A DNA stretch of 64,000 nt, from assembly GCF_017743975.1 (NCBI RefSeq), contig NZ_JAGHRC010000001.1, forward strand, positions 248,001-312,000. Direction: 5' to 3'. Both the position numbers and the translations under genes were made by a program. Source of the DNA: Ruegeria sp. R14_0. GTDB taxonomy: Bacteria; Pseudomonadota; Alphaproteobacteria; Rhodobacterales; Rhodobacteraceae. Numbering within the stretch: position 1 is the first letter of the stretch; each line of letters opens with the position of its first letter. Below, one piece after another: positions 1-9,830 of this stretch. The notes beneath the pieces are model-generated. The model did no database searches. It saw nothing but the letters and a program-made list of their open reading frames with translations, and was not told where the DNA came from.

Positions 1-141
1 GTGCTTGGGCCATTCAGTGCCATCATCCTACCCATTGGCTGATTTTGGGTAAATGCGACAGGGCAGAAAGACAACATTGCGGCCTTTTCTGCAACGCTTC
101 ACCGCTTGACGAGGCCCCAATCTACGGACATATCCCGTTCC

Positions 142-1941
<1,800 letters not shown>

Positions 1942-1974
1942 CCGCGTATTCTCTCTCTAGAAATGAGGGATATT

Positions 1975-3360
1975 ATGAAGCAAGAAGAAAGCTTTACGGT
2001 TACAATTAAACGCAAAGAAGGCGAAAGCTTTCAATGCAAAATTGACTTTGCGGACGACGACGGAGAGCCCAGTTCGGGCAAAACCCTTCCGGGCGAGTTT
2101 AGGAAACTCTCAGACAATTGGACAACAACGTCTGTAAGTTTCTTTGAAGTAGTGCCTTTCTTGTCTGAAATCGGATACTTTTATGCCGACCGAGATTTCG
2201 AGCAAAAGACACAGGATTTTCTCGGAGAACATGGTACTCTAAAGTCCTCAGAACAGGAAGATGGTCTTACTGTACAGCAGTATGATGTTCCTTTCAGGGA
2301 GTTGGAGCTGTTCTCCAAAACTCTTGGTAAAATTAGCCAGCTACTAAAAACCGCCGAAACCCTAAAAAGATCTGCGCTAGGTTCTTTGGTCTCAGAGTAT
2401 GAGGCTTTTTGGGTAGAGTTGTTGGCAATTTTAGCAAAAGTAAGACCGACCGCGTTTCTCGGTGATGAATTTGTTGTCACGGAAGCAGAGTTGACAGATT
2501 ACGACTCTATCGAAGAACTTCGGTACGCAAAACTGCAACAGGCACTGGATGACATCCTTCACGGAAAATCACATATTGAAGTACTTGATTTCATAGGTAA
2601 AAAATTTGGCGTAAATCTGTTGTCTGATAAGAAACTAATTTCTGAGTTTGTTGAGGTCTGCCAAAGACGGCATCTGATTACCCATGCTGGGGCAAAAGTG
2701 AATAAGAGATATCTTAGGATTTGCTTAGAAGCTGGTTGTGATATTGAAACGTTGCCGAAATTGGGTGAGAACGTTACGATTTCACGAAAGTACTTGAGGC
2801 GCGCCACTGCAAGAATCTACCAAGTAGGCTTCTTTTCGCTCCATCTTTTATGGCAAAAGTTGCTCCGCGATACAGAAGGATCAGACTCTGCCGTCTTGAA
2901 CGCTTCACACACATTTCTTGAAAATGATTTGACCAAGATGGCGCGTCGAATTTCCAAGTTTTCGCTGGAGCGGAAATCAAACCGGCCGCATAACGTCGTA
3001 CACGCATACCTAATAATAAACCAAGCTCAAACCTATGCCTTCGATGAGTCGTTGGAAGATCGCGAAAGGATTGAGGGAGTTGAGAAATGTCTGTCACAGA
3101 GAGATTGGTCAATGAAATCTGCGCTGGTCGAACTTGTCCTTGCATGCCTCAGGAGGGAGTATGAAGGTATTGATGACAAAGTAGTAGCAGCGGCGACCGT
3201 TGGCGAACAATCGTTGGAATATCCCGACGTATTTACATGGAACGTTTTTCGAGAAGCCCGAGACAACTCAACGTTCATAGATGGAGTAACTAGGGCTTTT
3301 GGTTCCGTTGTATCGTTGGATGCAAATCGAAGCATAGCTCTTTCAAGTCCCGACACTTAG
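1975..3360 (+). CDS. Hypothetical protein with HEPN-like RX4H motif
   Basis: I do not recognise this 461-residue protein as a named family. It is visibly AT-richer than lepA before it and its codon use differs, which suggests recent acquisition. No signal peptide or membrane segment is seen. Residues 228-246 (VCQRRHLITHAGAKVNKRY) carry R232-x4-H237 followed by a glycine and a KVN-x-x-Y stretch. This arrangement is seen in HEPN-type proteins, many of which are RNases in toxin-antitoxin or phage-defence systems. The second residue of the motif is His rather than the common Asn. GAGGGA at 1966-1970 sits 4-5 nt before the ATG at 1975, so that start is preferred to the ATG at 1963. A stand-alone defence RNase is a possibility, not a conclusion. 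Confidence 0.6.
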   Translation: MKQEESFTVTIKRKEGESFQCKIDFADDDGEPSSGKTLPGEFRKLSDNWTTTSVSFFEVVPFLSEIGYFYADRDFEQKTQDFLGEHGTLKSSEQEDGLTVQQYDVPFRELELFSKTLGKISQLLKTAETLKRSALGSLVSEYEAFWVELLAILAKVRPTAFLGDEFVVTEAELTDYDSIEELRYAKLQQALDDILHGKSHIEVLDFIGKKFGVNLLSDKKLISEFVEVCQRRHLITHAGAKVNKRYLRICLEAGCDIETLPKLGENVTISRKYLRRATARIYQVGFFSLHLLWQKLLRDTEGSDSAVLNASHTFLENDLTKMARRISKFSLERKSNRPHNVVHAYLIINQAQTYAFDESLEDRERIEGVEKCLSQRDWSMKSALVELVLACLRREYEGIDDKVVAAATVGEQSLEYPDVFTWNVFREARDNSTFIDGVTRAFGSVVSLDANRSIALSSPDT

Positions 3361-3665
3361 ATTGCTTTAAGAGTGGCACAGCTCTGAATATTCCTCCGAA
3401 GTAGCCCGGCGGCACCGCCGGGCCGCGCCGACCCGCCCCCATAGGGCGGCGCGTTTGCGCCCCCCCTCGGGCCGGCGCTGCCCTTAGTTTTGTTGAACGA
3501 CTGTCGGGTCAAGCGCTAGTCGGCTGCGTTGTCTAACGCCTATCTAAACCCTTCATGAAGTTTCCCTTAGGGAACTTGTAAGCCCGCAACCTCCTCCCAA
3601 TCTGTAGCCCACAACAGAGATGTTCGCGTTTGAACCTCGAAGGGTCGCATTCAGGAGGAGAGACC
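3361..3665. other. Intergenic stretch with GC-rich inverted repeats
   Basis: No gene is seen. Positions 3404-3423 form a near-perfect palindrome (GCCCGGCGG / CCGCCGGGC, 2-nt centre). A second GC-rich dyad, CGCCC / GGGCG, lies at 3435-3448. There is no T-tract after either, so they are not clear intrinsic terminators. The right end carries the Shine-Dalgarno AGGAGGAG (3653-3660) of the next gene. Confidence 0.6.
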
Positions 3666-4115
3666 ATGACCAGATTTATGACTGCCGGAGCAGCCGCTCT
3701 GGCCACGAGCCTCACACTGGCCACCGCTGCGATGGCCGACACGCCTGATCTGCGTGGGATTTGGACAGCCAGCCAGACGACGGTCTCTCCGTCGAATGCG
3801 GCCACGGGGGCTGCGCCTCGGTTCAATCAGTCGGAATGGGTGCTCGAAATCCAGACCCAGCATGACAACGTGTTCTGGGGGCCCAGCAAGTGGCGCCGCA
3901 ATGCCACCGACAACTGGACCATGTACGAGGCCACCGGTTCGCTCAGCCAGGATGGCTCGGGCCGGATTGGGATCGTCGAAAGCTCGACCGAACCTTCGAT
4001 CGGTGTCAACGCGCTGATTGATGCGCGGTACGAAGACGGGAAGATCTATGCAGATTTCCGTAGCCTGCGGACCGGAACGACCTACAGCACCGTTCTGGAA
4101 CGTCAGGTGAACTGA
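3666..4115 (+). CDS. Small exported protein, possible beta-barrel
   Basis: The 149-residue product has a clear Sec signal peptide (MTRFMTAGAAALATSLTLATAAMA, cleavage expected after AMA near residue 24). The mature protein begins DTPDLRGIWTASQTTV, and the LRGIWTA phrase resembles the first strand of lipocalin/avidin-like small barrels. That fold assignment is only inference. The ATG at 3666 is chosen because AGGAGGAG lies 5-12 nt upstream and it gives a proper signal sequence; an upstream in-frame start at 3630 would destroy it. Function unknown; periplasmic location likely. Confidence 0.75.
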   Translation: MTRFMTAGAAALATSLTLATAAMADTPDLRGIWTASQTTVSPSNAATGAAPRFNQSEWVLEIQTQHDNVFWGPSKWRRNATDNWTMYEATGSLSQDGSGRIGIVESSTEPSIGVNALIDARYEDGKIYADFRSLRTGTTYSTVLERQVN

Positions 4116-5084
4116 AGCGGTTCCGGCCCGGTCCGGCTGTAGGGGGTACTGGCTGCATCCGTGTTGCGGCGCGTAAAAAGTAATCCCGGTCGGGTCGGAA
4201 CGCTTCTCAGGATTGAAACGCAGGTCTCTTCAGGGAGGAGACGGGTCAGACGGCGTGAATCTGCCAGCGCAGATGTGCCGTCCGACCCCGGTGCTGTTGT
4301 GTTGATTCGACCGGTTTCGCTGGTTCAATCACGCCAAGTTCGGCTTGCCGGGCCTTTGCAGGTGCAGAAAAAGACCCAAAACCGGGTCATTTGAACGGTT
4401 GCAGCCTTTTCCCGCGACAAGGCCGCCCCGATGTTGAGTTTCCCGAGTTATCCACAAAATCCTCCCGGCGGATATCAACACGTTATCCCCGTCTAATTTT
4501 CATGCTGCAGTGCTATTTTCTTGCCGGATGCGGGCCTCAATGTAACAGTTTAATCACCGCACAAGTTCTTAGGAACCTGGGCGGGACGCAAAGACCAAGG
4601 GGGTCAAGACAGACAAAGCGGATCTTAGGATTTTGCTTTATCTGAAAAGACTTACCGGTGGATGGTCAGTTGGTTTGGGTGTCAGACTCAGCCCCGTTGA
4701 TCAGACTCTCAGAAGGTTGATGCGTGTTGCAGGGCACCTTGCGGTGTCGTGCAGCTGCCAAGGTCCCCTGCGGGACTAGGGCAACTGGATCGGGGCGTCC
4801 CTCGGGCGTGTCGACCCGGCAAGGCGTCAGGAGTATCCGCGAGGGTACATGCATGGACCGCGTCTGCGCACCTGACGCCTTTTCCTTTTCTGGAATACTT
4901 GGCCTGCCACTTTGCCCTCGACTTAAACGGGAACGGGGTTCTTGTGTTGCCACAAGAACCCCGAGGTCGTGTCAGAAATGCAATACCGCGTCTATGCACC
5001 TGTAGGGAACAGTGTACCCTGAACAGGGTCATATCTCAACCACATCTTGTGGCCAGCGGTGATTTGATCCCTAAATGCGGAAGG
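4116..5084. other. Gene-free 1-kb stretch dense in strong hairpins
   Basis: No convincing protein gene is seen on either strand. The stretch has an unusual number of stable stem-loops. At 4243-4288 an 11-of-12-bp outer stem encloses a 6-bp inner stem. At 4735-4746 CACC/GGTG closes a TTGC loop. At 4763-4776 GTCCC/GGGAC closes CTGC. At 4833-4848 GTATCC/GGGTAC closes a GCGA (GNRA) loop. At 4934-4963 there is a perfect 13-bp stem with a TTGC loop, and at 5016-5029 ACCCTG/CAGGGT. A single perfect DnaA-box-like TTATCCACA lies at 4448-4456. Confidence 0.6.
4733..4890 (+). ncRNA. Candidate structured RNA ending in a long stem and U-rich tail
   Basis: Three tetraloop hairpins (TTGC, CTGC and GCGA loops) occur in about 120 nt. 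The last lies inside a long-range perfect 9-bp stem, GGCGTCAGG (4823-4831) with CCTGACGCC (4871-4879), followed at once by TTTTCCTTTTC (4880-4890). Stable short hairpins, a GNRA loop and a closing stem before a U-rich run are what a structured small RNA with its own terminator would show. No known RNA family is recognised. The strand is inferred only from the T-rich run. Confidence 0.35.
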
Positions 5085-5222
5085 TCAGATGTTCTGTTGA
5101 ACGTCGGTTGCCGCGTCTTGAATTGCGTCGCCTGCCTTTTCGATGTCCTTGCCGGCACCCTTTGCAGTTTCACATGCTGCAAGAGAAATCAGAGCCAGGC
5201 CAACCAGAATTGCACGGATCAT
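5085..5222 (-). CDS. Entericidin-like small lipoprotein
   Basis: A 45-residue peptide with an N-terminal hydrophobic stretch ending in the lipobox LAAC (Cys17), followed by a short polar helix (ETAKGAGKDIEKAGDAIQDAATDVQQN). This is the EcnA/EcnB entericidin pattern: a lipidated membrane-bound peptide, in enterobacteria linked to stationary phase and envelope stress. The start at 5222 is set by GGAGGT (complement of 5227-5232) five bases upstream and gives the correct signal sequence. The role here is unknown; alphaproteobacteria commonly carry one or more such genes. Confidence 0.85.
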   Translation of the reverse strand: MIRAILVGLALISLAACETAKGAGKDIEKAGDAIQDAATDVQQNI

Positions 5223-5420
5223 CGGTACCTCCATTTGGTTTTTTGTTAGTCGTGGGTAACAGCTTTCTTCGGCTGTAACCAGTGTTTTGCCATGGTGATC
5301 CACGCATGCAACAAGCGAATGTCACAACGGCCTGATGGTCGCACACCGGATGCGTTATCTGCACCTCTGAGCGCACAACATGGTCTCCTGACTGATCCGG
5401 GAAAGTCAGGCTGATTTCTG

Positions 5421-5762
5421 TCAGCCTTTTTCGCCGTTGCAAAAAAGCTCGTACACCACTTCCAACATGCGGCGGGGGCGATCATCAGCCAGACGATAAT
5501 AAATCGCTTTGCCTTCGCGCCGGGGAATCACAAGGCCTTCCAGGCGCAATCTCGACAATTGCTGAGATACAGCAGCCTGGCGGGCGGACAGAAGATCTTC
5601 CAATTCGGTTACGGATTTCTCGCCAGAGACCAGGTGACACAGGATCATCAGACGGCCTTCGTGACTGATTGCCTTGAGGAAATTCGATGCTCGGGTTGCG
5701 TTGCCAGCCATCCGATCGAAGTCGTCAGATGACATTTTTTGTGAAATCTGAGGCAGAGCCAT
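5421..5762 (-). CDS. ArsR-family repressor of the BigR/SqrR persulfide-sensing type
   Basis: A 113-residue winged-helix protein. The layout matches BigR of Xylella/Agrobacterium and SqrR of Rhodobacter: the ISHEGRLMILC helix, the recognition region AAVSQQLSRLRLEGLV, the RREGKAIYYRL wing, and a C-terminal YELFCNGEK helix. Cys42 and Cys108 are the only cysteines and coincide with the redox pair that forms a tetrasulfide or disulfide on sulfide exposure in that family. The known role is to repress sulfide-detoxification genes until persulfide accumulates. Such an operon lies at 19.1-21.3 kb, so this protein probably acts in trans on it. No partner gene is adjacent; clpP is divergent. Confidence 0.85.
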   Translation of the reverse strand: MALPQISQKMSSDDFDRMAGNATRASNFLKAISHEGRLMILCHLVSGEKSVTELEDLLSARQAAVSQQLSRLRLEGLVIPRREGKAIYYRLADDRPRRMLEVVYELFCNGEKG

Positions 5763-6077
5763 TGTTATTTTCCTTTCGGGCCCGACGCCGGGCGCGTGGT
5801 GGTTTTTCTGAGTGGTCCGCTTTGACGCGGTGCGTTTTGCTACACTTTATGATCATGAATTTCTATATGCATGGATCAAAATGCTGTGATGGATAAAGGG
5901 GAACTTACCTGTAGACACGTCAAACCGACACTGTGAAGCAACTGCGCAGAGCCCCGTTGATGACGCATAAGCGGCGATATTTCCGGCACCCCTTGCAGCC
6001 CCCCCGTGCCGACACTAAGACTCGGGTAACGTTTCTTCGGGTAGTGTCCCGATCCATAGCAAAGCAGGCAGGTTCTC
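5763..6077. promoter_or_regulatory. Divergent promoter region between the ArsR-type repressor and clpP
   Basis: This 315-bp stretch has no gene. It contains an AT-rich patch at 5850-5876 (ATGATCATGAATTTCTATATGCAT) that could hold an autoregulatory site for the repressor. On the clpP side CTTGCA (5992-5997), followed about 17 nt later by CTAAGA, could be a weak promoter. Neither is a strong consensus match. Confidence 0.35.
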
Positions 6078-6710
6078 ATGTTCGATCCCGTTGATACCTA
6101 TATGAATACGCTCGTTCCCATGGTCGTCGAGCAGACCAGCCGGGGTGAGCGGGCATACGACATTTTCTCGCGCCTTCTGAAAGAGCGGATCATTTTCATC
6201 AACGGTCCGATTCATGACGGGATGAGCCATTTGGTCGTTGCGCAATTGCTGCATCTTGAGGCCGAGAACCCGAACAAGGAAATCTCGATCTACATCAACT
6301 CGCCCGGTGGTGTCGTCACCAGCGGTTTGTCGATTTACGATACAATGCAGTATATCAAGCCGAAATGTTCCACATTGGTAATCGGTCAGGCGGCCTCGAT
6401 GGGGTCGGTTTTGCTGGCCGGTGGCGAGAAGGGAATGCGCTTTTCGCTGCCCAACAGCCGGATCATGGTGCACCAGCCCAGCGGCGGTTATCAGGGTCAG
6501 GCCAGCGACATCATGATTCACGCGGCCGAGACGCAAAAGTTGAAGGATCGCCTTTATGACATCTATGTGCGTCATACCGGCCAGACCAAAAAAGCTGTTG
6601 AAAAAGCCTTGGATCGTGACAACTTCATGAGCCCGGAAGAAGCGAAGGACTGGGGTCATATCGACGAAATCGTCGAAAACCGCGCCAAAATGGACGGTGA
6701 TGACGCCTAG
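6078..6710 (+). CDS. clpP: ATP-dependent Clp protease proteolytic subunit
   Basis: Serine peptidase that forms the tetradecameric chamber of ClpXP/ClpAP and degrades unfolded and regulatory proteins in the cytoplasm. The 210-residue protein has the catalytic triad in canonical spacing: Ser107 in GQAASMGS, His132 in MVHQP and Asp181 in DRDNFMS. The [10 protein letters not shown] strand and handle region are also present. An ATG at 6078 follows a weak AGGCAGG. clpX lies 134 bp downstream, separated by a terminator-like hairpin, so part of clpX expression probably comes from its own promoter. Confidence 0.98.
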   Translation: MFDPVDTYMNTLVPMVVEQTSRGERAYDIFSRLLKERIIFINGPIHDGMSHLVVAQLLHLEAENPNKEISIYINSPGGVVTSGLSIYDTMQYIKPKCSTLVIGQAASMGSVLLAGGEKGMRFSLPNSRIMVHQPSGGYQGQASDIMIHAAETQKLKDRLYDIYVRHTGQTKKAVEKALDRDNFMSPEEAKDWGHIDEIVENRAKMDGDDA

Positions 6711-6717
6711 GATTAAG

Positions 6718-6748
6718 TCCCCGCGTCAACGGCGCGGGGAACATTTTT
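6718..6748 (+). terminator. Intrinsic terminator between clpP and clpX
   Basis: Perfect 8-bp stem TCCCCGCG (6718-6725) / CGCGGGGA (6733-6740) with a 7-nt loop, followed by ACATTTTT. It lies just after the clpP stop. Confidence 0.8.
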
Positions 6749-6844
6749 GAGATTGTAGCCGCCCCGGTGGTGGCCTAAGCTGCACCAACATGTGGCATAC
6801 GCGGTTCGATACGGATCGCAGGGACGAAGCCCGAAAGGTAGATC

Positions 6845-8110
6845 ATGGCGACGAATTCAGGCGGTGACGGCAAAAACACGCTCTACTGCAGCTTCTGCGG
6901 CAAGAGCCAGCATGAAGTCCGCAAGCTGATTGCCGGTCCGACCGTTTTCATCTGCGATGAATGCGTCGAGCTGTGTATGGACATCATCCGCGAAGAGACC
7001 AAGGCCAGCGGGCTGAAGTCCAGCGATGGTGTGCCCACGCCCAAAGATATCTGCGAGGTTCTGGACGATTACGTCATCGGTCAGGCCACCGCCAAGCGGG
7101 TTCTGTCGGTTGCGGTGCACAACCACTACAAACGTCTGAACCACGCCCAGAAGGCGGGCAGCGATATCGAGCTGGCCAAGTCCAACATCCTGCTGATCGG
7201 CCCGACCGGCTGCGGCAAGACCTTGCTGGCGCAAACGCTGGCACGGATTCTGGATGTGCCGTTTACCATGGCGGATGCAACCACGCTGACCGAAGCCGGT
7301 TACGTGGGCGAAGATGTCGAGAACATCATCCTCAAACTGCTGCAGGCGAGTGAATATAATGTCGAACGCGCACAGCGCGGCATCGTCTATATCGACGAGG
7401 TCGACAAGATCACGCGTAAGTCCGAAAACCCCTCGATCACGCGCGACGTGTCGGGTGAAGGCGTACAGCAGGCGCTGCTGAAGCTGATGGAAGGCACCGT
7501 GGCATCGGTTCCGCCCCAGGGTGGCCGCAAGCACCCGCAGCAGGAATTCCTGCAGGTGGACACCACGAACATCCTGTTCATCTGCGGTGGTGCCTTTGCC
7601 GGTCTGGACAAGATCATCGCGCAGCGCGGCAAGGGCTCAGCCATGGGCTTTGGTGCCGATGTGCGTGACAATGACGATCGCGGTGTAGGTGAGATCTTTA
7701 AGGATCTCGAGCCCGAAGATCTGCTGAAATTTGGTCTGATCCCCGAATTCGTTGGCCGTTTGCCGGTTCTGGCAACGCTTGAGGATCTGGACGAAGACGC
7801 TCTGGTCACGATCCTGACCAAGCCCAAGAATGCCCTGGTCAAGCAGTACCAGCGTCTGTTCGAACTGGAAGATGCGGAACTGGCCTTTACCGACGATGCT
7901 TTGAAAGCGATCGCCAAGAAGGCCATCGAGCGGAAAACCGGTGCACGTGGCCTGCGTTCGATCCTCGAAGACATCCTGCTGGACACCATGTTCGACCTGC
8001 CGGGCATGAAGAACGTGACCGAGGTTGTGGTGAACGAAGAGGCTGTCTCGTCCGACAAGCAACCGCTGATCATATACGCGGATGCAGCGGAATCAGCTTC
8101 GGCCGGTTAA
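6845..8110 (+). CDS. clpX: Clp protease ATP-binding unfoldase subunit
   Basis: AAA+ unfoldase that recognises tagged substrates and feeds them to ClpP. The 421-residue protein starts with the zinc-binding domain (Cys15, Cys18, Cys37, Cys40). It continues with Walker A GPTGCGKT (residues 119-126), Walker [10 protein letters not shown] (Asp184, Glu185), the GFGADV pore-region neighbourhood and the sensor-2 motif [10 protein letters not shown]. Length and order are typical. It is paired with clpP, as in most proteobacteria. Confidence 0.98.
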   Translation: MATNSGGDGKNTLYCSFCGKSQHEVRKLIAGPTVFICDECVELCMDIIREETKASGLKSSDGVPTPKDICEVLDDYVIGQATAKRVLSVAVHNHYKRLNHAQKAGSDIELAKSNILLIGPTGCGKTLLAQTLARILDVPFTMADATTLTEAGYVGEDVENIILKLLQASEYNVERAQRGIVYIDEVDKITRKSENPSITRDVSGEGVQQALLKLMEGTVASVPPQGGRKHPQQEFLQVDTTNILFICGGAFAGLDKIIAQRGKGSAMGFGADVRDNDDRGVGEIFKDLEPEDLLKFGLIPEFVGRLPVLATLEDLDEDALVTILTKPKNALVKQYQRLFELEDAELAFTDDALKAIAKKAIERKTGARGLRSILEDILLDTMFDLPGMKNVTEVVVNEEAVSSDKQPLIIYADAAESASAG

Positions 8111-8131
8111 GGTCCAACCAATTTACCAAAC

Positions 8132-8158
8132 ACGGCGCGGCACTGACCGCGCCGTTTT
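8132..8158 (+). terminator. Intrinsic terminator after clpX
   Basis: Perfect stem ACGGCGCGG / CCGCGCCGT (8132-8140 and 8147-8155) with a 6-nt loop, ending in TTTT. It lies directly ahead of the RidA-family gene's Shine-Dalgarno. Confidence 0.85.
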
Positions 8159-8173
8159 CTTGTGAGGAGTAGT

Positions 8174-8536
8174 ATGGCGATCAAGCGCATTTCGTCCGGC
8201 GGTGAATTTGAAGCAAAAATCGGATATTGCCGCGCCGTTGTTGCCGGAGGTTGGGTCCACGTCGCGGGTACAGTGGGCCAGGGTCAAGATGTCATCGAAC
8301 AATGCCGTTCAGCGCTTAGCACAATCGAAAAAGCGTTGATTGAAGCCGGTGCCAGCTTTGCGGATGTGGTGCGCGTAACCTATATGCTGCCGGATCGTTC
8401 AGAATTCGAAGCGTGCTGGCCTGTCCTGAGCGAGACTTTTGGTGCGAACCCTCCGGTTGCAACGATGATTGAATGCGGATTGATCGACCCAAAATTTAGG
8501 ATTGAAATCGAAGTGACCGCCTTTCTGCCGGAATAG
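8174..8536 (+). CDS. RidA (YjgF/YER057c/UK114) family protein, non-canonical
   Basis: A 120-residue single-domain protein with the chorismate-mutase-like RidA fold (GYCRAVVAGGWVHVAGTVG at the start, RIEIEVTAFLP at the end). Canonical RidA deaminates reactive 2-aminoacrylate using an Arg in a PARS-type motif. Here the aligned stretch reads PPVATMIE, so the Arg appears to be replaced and classic imine deaminase activity is doubtful. It more likely belongs to one of the Rid4-7 type subgroups. The ATG at 8174 is chosen because GAGGAG (8164-8169) precedes it; the GTG at 8162 lies before the ribosome site. Confidence 0.85.
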   Translation: MAIKRISSGGEFEAKIGYCRAVVAGGWVHVAGTVGQGQDVIEQCRSALSTIEKALIEAGASFADVVRVTYMLPDRSEFEACWPVLSETFGANPPVATMIECGLIDPKFRIEIEVTAFLPE

Positions 8537-8615
8537 GGGGTGCGCTCCTTGTGACACTGGACCTTAGCCGGCCTTTGGTCCATATCTGCAAGTACAGAAA
8601 TGCCGGAGGCAGCCG

Positions 8616-8999
8616 ATGGGAATCCTGAACAATCTTTTGCGGGCCGTAACCTGGTGGAACGGGTCCACATTGAACACGCAGATTTTCACTGCGCGCAAGG
8701 GGATCAAAGTCGGTGAAGACGATGAAGGCAACGTGTTCTATCGCAATGCCGATGACAGCAAGCGCTGGGTGATGTTCAACGGTGAGGCCGAAGCCAGCCG
8801 CATCGACCCTGATTGGCATGGCTGGCTGCACCGCACTTGGGATGAGCCGCCGACGGACAAGCCGTTAAAGCACAAATCCTGGGAAAAACCCCATCAGGAA
8901 AACCTGACAGGTACCGCGTTGGCCTATGCGCCGGCGGGGTCTCTGCGCCGCCCGGATCCGGTTGAGCGCAAAGACTACGAAGCCTGGAGCCCGGAATAA
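8616..8999 (+). CDS. NADH:ubiquinone oxidoreductase accessory subunit NDUFA12
   Basis: A 127-residue homologue of mitochondrial complex I subunit B17.2/NDUFA12, found outside mitochondria almost only in alphaproteobacteria. Typical features are the WWNG near the N-terminus, the GVKVGEDEFGNxYY-like block (here [16 protein letters not shown]), RRWVxY-like (KRWVMFNG), and the [16 protein letters not shown] block. It is a supernumerary peripheral subunit on the membrane-proximal arm. As in related genomes it is encoded away from the main nuo operon and followed closely by mlaD. Confidence 0.95.
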   Translation: MGILNNLLRAVTWWNGSTLNTQIFTARKGIKVGEDDEGNVFYRNADDSKRWVMFNGEAEASRIDPDWHGWLHRTWDEPPTDKPLKHKSWEKPHQENLTGTALAYAPAGSLRRPDPVERKDYEAWSPE

Positions 9000-9012
9000 C
9001 ACGAGGCGCACA

Positions 9013-9465
9013 ATGTCGACCTACAATGCAACCGAAGTTCTGGTCGGTGGGGCCGTTCTGGCTTGCGCTATCGCTTTTGGCGTATATGCCAGCCAGTCCA
9101 CGGGCCTGTCGCAAAACGGTTCCGGTTATGAGCTTGGCGCCTCATTCCGGTCCCTTGAAGGGGTCGGCGTGGGCACGGATGTTCGCCTGGCCGGTGTCAA
9201 GATCGGGACCGTTACCGGCGTGACCCTGAACCCGGAAACCTATCGCGCGGACACAACCTTTACGATCTCTGACGGCGTATTGGTCCCGGATGACAGCGCG
9301 ATTATTATCTCGTCCGAAGGGCTGCTGGGCGGCAACTTTGTCGAGGTCATGCCGGGTGGCTCGCCGTTCTATTTCGAAGCCGGTGATCAGGTTGAGGATA
9401 CGCAAGGTGCGGTCAGCCTGATCTCCCTTCTGGTCAAATTCGTTGCCGGAGACGGGAGCGAATGA
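9013..9465 (+). CDS. mlaD: Phospholipid transport substrate-binding subunit MlaD
   Basis: A 150-residue MCE-domain protein. One N-terminal membrane anchor (about residues 9-27) is followed by the MCE domain (GYELGASFRSLEGVGVGTDVRLAGVKIGTV onward) and a short C-terminal helix (AVSLISLLVKFVAG). In the MlaFEDB system it forms a hexameric ring on the inner membrane that handles lipids moving between the membranes. The ATG at 9013 lies 13 nt after the NDUFA12 stop, with GAGGCG upstream. The other mla genes are not in this window. The stop overlaps the next start by 4 nt (ATGA). Confidence 0.93.
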   Translation: MSTYNATEVLVGGAVLACAIAFGVYASQSTGLSQNGSGYELGASFRSLEGVGVGTDVRLAGVKIGTVTGVTLNPETYRADTTFTISDGVLVPDDSAIIISSEGLLGGNFVEVMPGGSPFYFEAGDQVEDTQGAVSLISLLVKFVAGDGSE

Positions 9466-9830
9466 AACGGTTTGCACTGATTGCCGCCGTGTTGGCTGCT
9501 ACGGCGGCCACGGCTCAGCAAAAGGCGACTTCCGGTCCCGGAGCGATGCTGCGCGGGCTGGACAAGGTAAACGGGCAAACGGTTGATGTTGAGATGCGCA
9601 ATGGCCAGACGCAGCCGGTTTTCGGCTTGGACGTGGCACTTGGCGATTGCCGCTATCCAGCAGACAACCCGACCGGAGATGCCTTTGCCTACCTGACAAT
9701 TTGGGAAAAAGGCAAAACAGATCAACTGTTTGACGGCTGGATGATTGCCACGTCACCAGCCCTGAACGCGCTGGATCATGCACGTTACGATGTGTGGGTG
9801 ATCCGCTGTATCACACCTTCGGCGGACTGA
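9462..9830 (+). CDS. DUF2155 domain-containing exported protein
   Basis: A 122-residue protein with a signal peptide (MKRFALIAAVLAATAATAQ). The DUF2155 core runs PGAMLRGLDKVNGQTVDVEMRNGQT, then a GDCRYPADNPTGDAFAYLTIWEK block, then the GWMIATSPALNALDHARYDVWVIRC ending. The conserved Cys pair (GDCRY and IRC) may form a disulfide in the periplasm. Function of the family is unknown. It is translationally coupled to mlaD by ATGA overlap, so a role in the envelope is plausible. Its last 46 bp overlap the 3' end of aat on the opposite strand. Confidence 0.9.
   Translation: MKRFALIAAVLAATAATAQQKATSGPGAMLRGLDKVNGQTVDVEMRNGQTQPVFGLDVALGDCRYPADNPTGDAFAYLTIWEKGKTDQLFDGWMIATSPALNALDHARYDVWVIRCITPSAD

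Noticed and set aside
1..26. Possible 5' end of a divergent gene on the minus strand (ATGATGGCACTG reading left from 26).
   Set aside because: Only eight codons are inside the window; no homology or frame test is possible.
4448..4490. A perfect DnaA box (TTATCCACA) and a near match (TTATCCCCG), considered as a replication origin.
   Set aside because: One box plus a weak one is too few. No AT-rich unwinding element or origin-linked genes (dnaA, parAB, hemE) are in the window.
4565..4680. Resemblance to a GEMM (cyclic di-GMP) riboswitch: GGGACGCAAAG at 4583-4593 and TTACCGGTGGATGG near 4650.
   Set aside because: The GGGCAAACC strand and the tetraloop-receptor helix are missing, and no gene follows on the plus strand within 1.4 kb. 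The shared words are probably chance.
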